A stretch of 9,785 nt of DNA from Halobacteriaceae archaeon Tc-Br11_E2g27 (GTDB lineage: Archaea > Halobacteriota > Halobacteria > Halobacteriales > Haloarculaceae), in assembly GCA_001564135.1 (NCBI GenBank), contig LKNH01000083.1, positions 1 through 9,785 of the forward strand, in the 5' to 3' direction. Both the position numbers and the translations under genes were made by a program. This document shows, piece by piece, positions 1 to 5,541 of this stretch. Below the pieces are notes generated by a model, which was given only the letters and a program-made list of their open reading frames with translations, had not been told where the DNA came from and searched no databases. Position 1 is the first letter of the stretch. Each line of letters starts with the position of its first letter.

Positions 1-645
1 GATAGCGTCACCCTGCCGTGCAAGAGTGAGAACGTTATTGATTATCCGTAACATCCGGTTGTGGGAATCACGAACACCAGTCAGCAACTCCTTTATTTCG
101 GGGTCTGTAGTCATTTCAAGCGCTGCGTTCGTCCGACCGATTGCCACATCAAGCGGATTCCGGATATCGTGTGTGATGAGGCTCGCAAACTCATCGAGTC
201 GCTCGTTTTGTCGCTGTAGTTCGTGCTGGCTTTCACAGTGGTCTGTGACATCGTGAAAGAGCACGACAGTCAGTTCCTCACCCGATTCGGTGGTCGTACT
301 GAACTGTTCACATTGCAGATGTTTCGTTCCGGTCTCCGTTTCAACCTCTGCGATTTCTTCGCCTGCGTCCAACGTTTGTATGAGCGACGGATACGCAAGC
401 ACTGCATCAAGAGCGTCCCCCTCCGGTTGCCCATCGCTAAGGGCCGTAAACGCAGCGTTGGCAAGAAGAATACTACCGGTATCATCAACAACTGCCACAG
501 CATCATCGACAGCGTTGATGATGGTTTCAGGTGTCACCGAGGTTTCGTCCTGTCCGCTTTTTGTGACCAGATAGAGCGCCCCGGCTAATCCGGTCGAAAG
601 GAGCACGAGAAAGAACACTGCCCCGTACAGGACGAGCATTTCCAT
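1..645 (-). CDS. Membrane-anchored sensor histidine kinase (partial, C-terminus off window)
   Basis: The frame is open from an ATG at 645 to the window edge, giving the first 215 residues of a sensor histidine kinase. Residues about 4-26 form one hydrophobic membrane helix. Residues about 38-135 look like a PAS domain, with AVDDAVAVVDDTGSILLAN near its start and a VVLFHDVTD end. The HisKA dimerisation helix follows at about 145-210: the H-box FASLITHDIRNPLD puts the phosphoacceptor at His159. The HATPase domain (N, G1, G2 boxes) would lie beyond base 1 and is not seen. With a single helix and almost nothing outside the membrane, its PAS domain should sense a cytoplasmic cue. A second ATG two codons in (639) is possible; a TATA-like element about 30 bases before 645 favours a start here. 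No response regulator is visible nearby. The family call is firm; the ligand is unknown. Confidence 0.9.
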   Translation of the reverse strand, partial: MEMLVLYGAVFFLVLLSTGLAGALYLVTKSGQDETSVTPETIINAVDDAVAVVDDTGSILLANAAFTALSDGQPEGDALDAVLAYPSLIQTLDAGEEIAEVETETGTKHLQCEQFSTTTESGEELTVVLFHDVTDHCESQHELQRQNERLDEFASLITHDIRNPLDVAIGRTNAALEMTTDPEIKELLTGVRDSHNRMLRIINNVLTLARQGDAI

Positions 646-670
646 AGGAAAACGGTACGTGGCCCACACT

Positions 671-680
671 GATATATGTA
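671..680 (-). promoter_or_regulatory. TATA-like element of the histidine kinase gene
   Basis: Read on the minus strand this is TACATATATC, centred about 30 bases before the ATG at 645. That spacing fits an archaeal TATA box driving a leaderless or nearly leaderless transcript. No Shine-Dalgarno motif lies before the start codon, which agrees. The call rests on position and AT content alone. Confidence 0.5.
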
Positions 681-747
681 CACCAAATAGAGTTAGGTAT
701 CGCAGCGAAAGAACTCCATACTGTTTTGATGATGGACGGCTGTAGCA

Positions 748-1020
748 ATGAGTATGCCAATCGAAAAAGCTGCTGCCGAGACGCTTCGACCGCTTGCCTT
801 CCGAGAGCCTTCAGAGGTTCTCGACGCTGACAAACTCTACACAGTCTACGAGATTGCCCGGCTCTTACAAGGGCTTGACCACGACGCTGAACTGGACGTT
901 GAGACCGAAAACGTCCTGCTCGATTGGGCTATCCCATGGATGATAAAATACGCAGACGAGTTTGTGTTCGCCGACCCCGAATCCGATGCCGAGCCGGGCT
1001 ATTATGGGCTGGCCGAGTGA
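748..1020 (+). CDS. Small conserved haloarchaeal protein of unknown function (possibly DUF5827)
   Basis: This is a 90-residue acidic protein with no signal peptide or membrane helix, so it should be cytoplasmic. The middle (DADKLYTVYEIARLLQG, about residues 27-43) resembles the helical part of small haloarchaeal proteins that I recall as DUF5827, but I could not check this. It is followed by an LDWAIPWMIKYADEF helix and an acidic tail ending in GYYGLAE. No catalytic motif is visible. The start could be the ATG at 748 or a second ATG two codons later (754). It is divergent from the histidine kinase across about 100 bases. It converges on the MBL hydrolase, with only 12 bases between the two stops, so the terminators must overlap coding sequence. 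Being coding is well supported by composition; the function is not known. Confidence 0.75.
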   Translation: MSMPIEKAAAETLRPLAFREPSEVLDADKLYTVYEIARLLQGLDHDAELDVETENVLLDWAIPWMIKYADEFVFADPESDAEPGYYGLAE

Positions 1021-1032
1021 CAAGAAATCCGA

Positions 1033-1611
1033 TTAGACGCCCATCTGCGCGGCCTGAAGCGCAATTTCGATATCGTGTTTTGGGTTCGTTGTTACGCTCG
1101 GACCGTGTCCACAGTGCATTTCATCAAGGTCATCAACGAGTTCGAGTAATCGGTTGATGCTACCGACAAGCGTTTTCCTGTTCCCTTCTGCTAAATCCGT
1201 CCGGCCAAAGCCACCGTTTGCGAAGATGAGGTCACCAGCAAAGAGCACGCCTGGTTTCCCAGCGTAGAAACAGAGATGGTCCTCTTTGTGACCCGGCGTG
1301 TGAAGCGCCTGATACTCATGGTCTCCGAGTTGAACCGTCTCACCGTCCGTGATTTCGTGGTCGACACCGTCTTGGTCGGTATCGTATCCCCAGACATCGA
1401 CACCGAACGCCTCTGTCACTGCTTCAAGATTGCCGACGTGGTCATAATGCGTGTGGGTGAGCACGACCGCGTCAATGTCATCGACGTGGGTTTGGGTCTC
1501 TGAAACCACATCAAAATCAGTCCCAACGTCGACGAGCACGGTCCGTTCTCCCTCGACGAGAAAGACATTGCTCGTCATGGTGCGCTGAGCGCGAGCGAGA
1601 TTTCGTATCAT
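1033..1611 (-). CDS. MBL-fold metallo-hydrolase (glyoxalase II-like)
   Basis: A 192-residue single-domain metallo-beta-lactamase-fold protein. The metal-binding set is visible: HTHYDH (His53, His55, Asp57, His58), His108 in TPGHKEDH, Asp127 in LFAGDLIF, and His169 in HCGHGPS. This is a complete dinuclear zinc or iron site, so the enzyme should be active. The FGRTDL stretch (135-140) is also seen in glyoxalase II and persulfide dioxygenase relatives, which suggests thioester or related hydrolysis, but the substrate cannot be read from sequence. There is no signal peptide. The ATG at 1611 matches the MIRNLA-type N-terminus I recall for haloarchaeal relatives. An in-frame ATG at 1578 is the alternative, and a weak AT-rich element at about 1601-1614 would suit it as a leaderless start. 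It lies 56 bases downstream of ctaB on the same strand, and no link in function is obvious. Confidence 0.88.
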   Translation of the reverse strand: MIRNLARAQRTMTSNVFLVEGERTVLVDVGTDFDVVSETQTHVDDIDAVVLTHTHYDHVGNLEAVTEAFGVDVWGYDTDQDGVDHEITDGETVQLGDHEYQALHTPGHKEDHLCFYAGKPGVLFAGDLIFANGGFGRTDLAEGNRKTLVGSINRLLELVDDLDEMHCGHGPSVTTNPKHDIEIALQAAQMGV

Positions 1612-1667
1612 ATCACTCGGTACTGGCTGACATGGCTTGTGGCTACCGATTGTCTCCGAACAACGCC

Positions 1668-3065
1668 CTAGAAGGCCAGGGCGTCAATGACAATTGCAAT
1701 CAACACGAGGCCGAGATATGCGTTGGAGGCGTGAAAGGCACGGAATGCTGCCTGCTCAGTCTGTTCATAATGGAGGTTCACCACAGCGAGCAAGAACACG
1801 GCACCGAGTACGGCAGTCGTCACCGCAGTTACCCAGCCAAGGTCGGTGACCCAAATGAGTGCGCTGGCAAACGCCAGTGTCGAGCCGAGCCAAAACAGGA
1901 TATGCTTTCGCGTCGTGGTCTCCCCGCGGACGTTCGGCATCATCGGAAACCCACCGCGTGCGTAGTCTTCCTTGTAGGCCAGGGCGAGATTGTAGAAGTG
2001 AGCGGGCGTCCACACAAAGATGAGCGCGGCGAGCAACAATCCAGCCACATCGATACGTCCGGTTACACCCGCCCAGCCGATGAGTGCCGGGAGCGAGCCA
2101 GCAGCGCCACCGATAACCGTATTCTGAACGGTATTTGGCTTAAGAATAAGCGTGTAGACGACACTGTAAAAGATGATTGCAACGAGTCCAAGCGCTGCCG
2201 CAAGTGGGTTTAGCTGCAAAAACACTAAAAGCGAGAGGAGAGTCAAAAGGAATCCAAACACAAGCGCATTGCGTGCCGGGACTTCATGCGTAACGAGTGG
2301 TCGGTCGTTGGTGCGCGACATTTTCTTATCGATATCCCGCTCAAGAACATGGTTGAATGTGCCGCTCGCACCGATAGCGAGTACACCGCCACCGAGTGTG
2401 AGAACAATCACATCGACCGTCAACGAGGAGCCAGCAGCGAGCGCCATCGCCGCTGCGGCAACGAGCGAAAGCAGCCACATAAGCCGAGGTTTCATCAGTT
2501 TGAAATACGCAAACGAGCGAGCTTTGAACTGCGTCCAAAGCGTTTGGTCGGAAAGCGGTTTGACGGGCGCTTCGGAGGGTGTTTCCGCTTCAACAGGTTC
2601 CACAGCCTCGCTTGTAAGGGGCTCATCAGCACCACCAGTGACGTATTCGAGGTGCCAGGCGAGGGCGACAAGAAGCAAGCCGAAGATTGTAACTCCTGCA
2701 AGAAGGTGCACACCGCCTGGAACGGTCGTTGCGGTCGCAATTAGGGCACCAATCCCAATCTGTGCAGGATATAACACCAACGCAATGGCAACCGTCGCTT
2801 TGACTTTCCGTGTCGTTTCTCCGCGAAACGCAGCGATTGCTGCTGCAACAACAAGGATGCCCACGAGTGCGGCCATCAGATGGTGGCCGAGGGCGACATA
2901 CGCAGCAGTGCTATCCGGTGCATTCGTACAGACCGGCCACGAAGAACAGGCTTCAGCGGCATTGGAGAGCGATGCCGTCGCCCCGACAACGACGAGCAGG
3001 TAGACGCCAAACGTTGCCGCAGTTAGCAACGTTGTCATCCCGAGGCGAGGCCTGCGGATATTCAT
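1668..3065 (-). CDS. ctaB: Fused compact heme A synthase-like domain and heme O synthase (protoheme IX farnesyltransferase)
   Basis: A 465-residue membrane protein made of two parts. Residues 1-140 form about four helices like one half of CtaA/Cox15: a Cys pair C40-C46 in EACSSWPVC, His61/His62 near the second helix, and His120 in GGVHLLAG, the likely heme ligands. An acidic, Pro-rich linker (145-172) follows. Residues about 185-465 are a UbiA-type prenyltransferase of the CtaB/CyoE family. The first Asp-rich motif is NHVLERDIDKKMSRT (238-252), with Glu242 where many homologues have Asp. The second is YKEDYARGGFPMMP (364-377). CtaB farnesylates heme B to heme O; CtaA oxidises heme O to heme A for terminal oxidases. 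The fusion implies both steps in one chain, although the N-terminal half could instead serve assembly or heme handling. It appears to have its own promoter, with a palindrome between TATA and start. Confidence 0.92.
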   Translation of the reverse strand: MNIRRPRLGMTTLLTAATFGVYLLVVVGATASLSNAAEACSSWPVCTNAPDSTAAYVALGHHLMAALVGILVVAAAIAAFRGETTRKVKATVAIALVLYPAQIGIGALIATATTVPGGVHLLAGVTIFGLLLVALAWHLEYVTGGADEPLTSEAVEPVEAETPSEAPVKPLSDQTLWTQFKARSFAYFKLMKPRLMWLLSLVAAAAMALAAGSSLTVDVIVLTLGGGVLAIGASGTFNHVLERDIDKKMSRTNDRPLVTHEVPARNALVFGFLLTLLSLLVFLQLNPLAAALGLVAIIFYSVVYTLILKPNTVQNTVIGGAAGSLPALIGWAGVTGRIDVAGLLLAALIFVWTPAHFYNLALAYKEDYARGGFPMMPNVRGETTTRKHILFWLGSTLAFASALIWVTDLGWVTAVTTAVLGAVFLLAVVNLHYEQTEQAAFRAFHASNAYLGLVLIAIVIDALAF

Positions 3066-3085
3066 ACTGGCACGTTAGTGCCGGT
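3066..3085. promoter_or_regulatory. 20-base near-palindrome before ctaB (candidate operator)
   Basis: The sequence ACTGGCAC-gtta-GTGCCGGT has 8-base arms that pair at seven of eight positions around a four-base centre. It abuts the ctaB start codon at 3065 and covers the expected transcription start for a TATA box at 3101-3109. A further GTGCC copy lies at 3093-3097. Its position suits a repressor site, or a hairpin in a short leader; I cannot tell which. Confidence 0.4.
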
Positions 3086-3100
3086 CTACTTAGGTGCCAC

Positions 3101-3109
3101 GTTTTTATC
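3101..3109 (-). promoter_or_regulatory. TATA-like element of ctaB
   Basis: Read on the minus strand this is GATAAAAAC, centred about 40 bases before the ATG at 3065. Transcription would begin near 3078, giving a leader of roughly 13 bases that lies inside the palindrome. It is the only strongly AT-rich stretch between the nuclease gene and ctaB. Confidence 0.45.
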
Positions 3110-3156
3110 ACCGTCGTATCGAGGTTCCCGGTGGTCTAACATTGCGGTTGCCTCTC

Positions 3157-3906
3157 TCAGGGAGTCGCCGGAAATAGTTGCTCATCGAGTCGCTCAACGG
3201 TCTGTTCGAGCACAGGAACCATGTTCTCGGTATCTTCACGGTTGTACGCAATGAGCCGTTCGAGCGCGCCATCCACACCGCGTTCGTGTTCATGCCACAG
3301 TCGGACTGCCTCTCGCCCGTCAACATCCGGGAGTTCGCGCCCAATGTCAAGTGCTTCCTCGACGGCACTCAGTCCCCCAGAGAGACCGATTTTCCGACAG
3401 GTCGACATCAGGTCAATATGTGGACGGTCAAGTTGGATATCAAATGACTGTTCAAGAAACGGGATATCAAACCGAGCCCCGTTGAAGGTCACGAGCAATC
3501 CCACATCTGCAAACGCCTGACGGAGGCCATCCGTCGTGAGGTCATCCCCACGAACAAGTGTTCGTGTATCGCCGTCCTGGTGAAGCGTGACTGTCGTCAC
3601 GACGCTTGAGCGGTGGTCAAGTCCCGTGGTCTCGATGTCGAAAAAGCAGGCATGCTCCCGGAAAGATTCGTACAGCCGCCATCGTTGGCCTCGTGGAAAT
3701 CGGTCGTCAAAAAAGCGGATATCCTCTGACTGGAGGGCATCTTCCCCGGCGTCGATAAACGATTCAATATTTTTCGCTCTGGTTGTCCCAATACCGTCAC
3801 ATTCCGGAGTGAAGCCACTCCAGTGAGTGATTCCTTGTTCCCAGAGTCTTTTCTCGGTTTGCTCACCGACGCCATCGGCCCCGAGAAAGCTGTTGTCGAC
3901 GTGCAC
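3157..3906 (-). CDS. Helix-hairpin-helix plus DEDDy (RNase H-like) 3'-5' exonuclease
   Basis: A 249-residue cytoplasmic protein. Residues 7-60 hold two helix-hairpin-helix-like units (LGADGVGEQTEKRLWEQGI and CDGIGTTRAKNIESFI), a non-specific DNA-binding fold. Residues 85-249 form a DnaQ/YprB-type RNase H-like exonuclease with all four acidic positions: Asp90 and Glu92 in FFDIETTGL, Asp147 in TFNGARFDIPF, and Asp225 with Tyr221 in AYNREDTENM. Asp165 in HIDLM is another conserved acid. The Tyr places it in the DEDDy group, so a two-metal 3'-5' nuclease on DNA or RNA is expected; the substrate is unknown. The start is a GTG at 3906, backed by a TATA-like element 26 bases upstream. It lies between the GNAT gene and ctaB on the same strand, with no evident link in function to either. 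Confidence 0.87.
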   Translation of the reverse strand: MHVDNSFLGADGVGEQTEKRLWEQGITHWSGFTPECDGIGTTRAKNIESFIDAGEDALQSEDIRFFDDRFPRGQRWRLYESFREHACFFDIETTGLDHRSSVVTTVTLHQDGDTRTLVRGDDLTTDGLRQAFADVGLLVTFNGARFDIPFLEQSFDIQLDRPHIDLMSTCRKIGLSGGLSAVEEALDIGRELPDVDGREAVRLWHEHERGVDGALERLIAYNREDTENMVPVLEQTVERLDEQLFPATP

Positions 3907-3926
3907 GAGAGACCGTTATTCGCCAA

Positions 3927-3937
3927 CCGAAATAACT
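3927..3937 (-). promoter_or_regulatory. TATA-like element of the HhH/DEDDy nuclease gene
   Basis: Read on the minus strand this is AGTTATTTCGG, centred about 26 bases before the GTG at 3906. The distance fits a leaderless transcript and supports the GTG as the true start. Confidence 0.45.
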
Positions 3938-3970
3938 GTACGGAATGATAAAGATGCAGAGGATACCAGA

Positions 3971-4354
3971 CTACTGCCGTTCCCACACACCACGGAGACG
4001 GTCGCTTCCTGATACTGACTGCTGTCGAAAGCCAACAGTTGACCAGAACGGCTCTACCCTCGTGTCAAAATAGGCGACCAGTCTGTCGTGCTGTTGTTTC
4101 AGGTGTCGAACGAGCGCGGTTCCGATACCCTGGCCCCTGCGGCGGCGGCGAACGGCGATAGCGAGAATTTTTCCGTCGTCGACCACAGCGACGCCGACAA
4201 TCTGCTCACCATCGGTAATATCTGTCACTGCAACGTAGACCTGTTTTTGTTCCAATAGCGAGGTCACTCGGTCATATTCGATTGCCAACAGCGCTCCATC
4301 AAGGACGTTGAATACTGTCGGGCGCTCCGCCGTTGTTGCCGTTCGAATGTCCAT
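3971..4354 (-). CDS. GNAT-family N-acetyltransferase
   Basis: A 127-residue protein with the GNAT acetyl-CoA fold. The pyrophosphate-binding motif A is clear at residues 69-80 (RRRRRGQGIGTA, matching R/Q-x-x-G-x-G/A), preceded by the strand ILAIAV. A C-terminal FWSTVGF (103-109) matches the usual Y/F-x-x-x-G-F of the last strands. It would transfer acetyl to an amine of a protein or small molecule; the substrate is unknown. The ATG at 4354 is chosen over an upstream in-frame start at 4450, because the longer form would overlap samp2 and adds 32 residues that do not look like the fold. With this start it begins 13 bases after the samp2 stop, so the two are probably co-transcribed. Whether it acts on SAMP2 or its targets is speculation. 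Confidence 0.85.
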   Translation of the reverse strand: MDIRTATTAERPTVFNVLDGALLAIEYDRVTSLLEQKQVYVAVTDITDGEQIVGVAVVDDGKILAIAVRRRRRGQGIGTALVRHLKQQHDRLVAYFDTRVEPFWSTVGFRQQSVSGSDRLRGVWERQ

Positions 4355-4367
4355 CTCTCTCAAGCAA

Positions 4368-4571
4368 TCAGCCACCTTTGATAAGGCGAATAATTTGGAC
4401 GCGTTCGACGGTCGAGTCAACTGGTTTATCCTCCGGAACCGGGGACCCATCCACGAGGAGGGAAACTTCGTGTTGGCTCACGTCGAACGACTCCAGCAAG
4501 TCGCCGTACGTCCGCCCATCCGCGTCAACCTCAATTTGTTCCTCACCGACCAGTTCGACTGTGACGCTCAT
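4368..4571 (-). CDS. samp2: Ubiquitin-like small archaeal modifier protein (SAMP2 type)
   Basis: A 67-residue beta-grasp protein ending in IRLIKGG. The C-terminal Gly-Gly is exposed without processing, as needed for adenylation by the E1-like enzyme UbaA. The N-terminal VTVELVGEE strand, HEVSLLVDGSPVPED in the middle and the RLIKGG end closely match my memory of Haloferax volcanii SAMP2. In that species SAMP2 is attached to protein lysines and also serves as sulfur carrier for tRNA thiolation. The lysine that I recall as SAMP2 Lys58, the reported site of SAMP2-SAMP2 linkage, aligns with Gln59 here. Only Lys49 and Lys65 remain. It lies 65 bases downstream of aglF and 13 bases upstream of the GNAT gene. 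A direct repeat sits just upstream. Confidence 0.93.
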   Translation of the reverse strand: MSVTVELVGEEQIEVDADGRTYGDLLESFDVSQHEVSLLVDGSPVPEDKPVDSTVERVQIIRLIKGG

Positions 4572-4597
4572 AGCTTTCGATAGGAAGTGGTTGTGGT

Positions 4598-4645
4598 TCA
4601 GTATGTCGGTATTCCGTCTTGTGACTCAGTATGTCGTTACTCCGT
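4598..4645. repeat. Direct repeat of 20 bases, period 28, upstream of samp2
   Basis: Two copies at 4598-4617 and 4626-4645 agree at 18 of 20 positions (TCAGTATGTCG, then K-TA-Y, then TCCGT). Copy 2 overlaps the last codons of aglF, and copy 1 lies about 27-46 bases before the samp2 ATG. The shared core could be a duplicated regulator site or promoter element, or a small tandem duplication. There is no transposon nearby. Confidence 0.6.
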
Positions 4646-5404
4646 TGCTTCAGTCGGTGCCGTTTCACCCTCGTCAGTTCCCTCGACGGACGCCTCTTCG
4701 GTGAGTCGGCGCTCTGCCTCATCGCGGTCTTCCGGGTAGCCAACGTCAACACGCCAGCCGTCCATCCGAATGGCATCGATAGTCCGTCCCGAATCCAACA
4801 GGAGGTCGATTGCGTCGCTGATTTCGTACTCGCCGCGGGCGGAGGGCTGGACGAGATGGCAGGCGTGGAAGATTGCCGGCGTGAACGTGTAAAAACCAGT
4901 CATCACCAGATTTGATGGTGGGTCATCCGGTTTTTCGACGACCTCCGTAATCTCGCCGTATTTGTTCGTGTCACAGACACCGTACCGGCTTGCCTCCTCC
5001 CACGGAACTTCCTCGACAAGGAAGGCAGCATCCGCACGCTCTTCGGCCTGTCTGTTGATGACGTCCTGTAAATTAGCCTGGAAGATGTTATCGCCAAGCA
5101 TTAGCATAAAATCATCATCGATATGCTCCTCGACGGTGAGGAGCGCATGGGCAAGGCCGGTCTGTTCGCGCTGATGCGCATACGTGATTGGCACACCATC
5201 GAACTCGTCGCCGTAATGTTCGATGATGACCTCTTTTTTATATCCAACCACGACGAGGAGTTCGCTTGCATCGAGTTCAACCAGCTGTTCAAAACAGTGT
5301 GTCAGCAACGGCTTGCCGGCGACTTCGACCATTCCTTTCGGCTTCTCATCCGTAAGCGGTCGAAGACGCGTTCCCTTACCTGCTGCGAGGACGACGGCTT
5401 GCAT
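4637..5404 (-). CDS. aglF: Sugar-1-phosphate nucleotidyltransferase (AglF/RmlA type)
   Basis: A 255-residue cytoplasmic enzyme that joins a nucleoside triphosphate and a hexose-1-phosphate to give a nucleotide sugar. Visible motifs: the LAAGKGTRLRPLT loop (6-18) with Lys23 in EKPKG, GLAHAL (83-88), the metal-binding MLGDN (102-106), EKPDDPP (157-163), GEYEISDAI (191-199) and Trp217. It resembles my recollection of Haloferax AglF, a glucose-1-phosphate uridylyltransferase of S-layer N-glycosylation; UTP versus dTTP use cannot be read here. Residues 236-255 are a poorly conserved acidic tail. The ATG at 5404 is preferred to an in-frame ATG at 5428, because it begins exactly at the nucleotide-binding strand and a TATA-like element lies 26 bases before it. 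The longer start would fall inside that element. No other glycosylation gene is in view, but the neighbouring surface-protein region could use its product. Confidence 0.92.
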   Translation of the reverse strand: MQAVVLAAGKGTRLRPLTDEKPKGMVEVAGKPLLTHCFEQLVELDASELLVVVGYKKEVIIEHYGDEFDGVPITYAHQREQTGLAHALLTVEEHIDDDFMLMLGDNIFQANLQDVINRQAEERADAAFLVEEVPWEEASRYGVCDTNKYGEITEVVEKPDDPPSNLVMTGFYTFTPAIFHACHLVQPSARGEYEISDAIDLLLDSGRTIDAIRMDGWRVDVGYPEDRDEAERRLTEEASVEGTDEGETAPTEATE

Positions 5405-5426
5405 ACCAGTCTCTGGTTGGACAAGC

Positions 5427-5437
5427 AATAAAAAACG
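5427..5437 (-). promoter_or_regulatory. TATA-like element of aglF
   Basis: Read on the minus strand this is CGTTTTTTATT, the most AT-rich stretch between aglF and the DUF5305 gene, centred about 26 bases before the ATG at 5404. It indicates a leaderless transcript starting near that ATG and a promoter separate from the signal peptidase operon. Confidence 0.55.
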
Positions 5438-5541
5438 TCTGGTATCACCGTTTCGGGGTATGCTGGTCGACAGAAGCGGTAATAGCTTTCTCAGCGGCCG
5501 TCCTGCATGCGAACTGTCACTTGTCCCGTCGACCCGTAGAG

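Noticed and set aside
1632..2213. 193-residue open frame on the plus strand with many Cys and His
   Set aside because: It is antisense to ctaB; its composition is basic and irregular, unlike the acidic haloarchaeal proteins around it.
2173..3003. 276-residue open frame on the plus strand
   Set aside because: It lies wholly inside ctaB on the other strand and its translation is Ser/Thr/Arg-rich without any domain, while the minus strand has clear CtaB motifs.
4355..4450. Longer GNAT protein starting at 4450
   Set aside because: It would overlap 83 bases of samp2 in another frame, and the extra 32 residues do not fit the GNAT fold. The ATG at 4354 begins right at the first strand.
5405..5428. 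aglF start at 5428
   Set aside because: This ATG lies within the TATA-like element that serves the 5404 start, and homologues begin at MQAVVLAAGKG as far as I recall.
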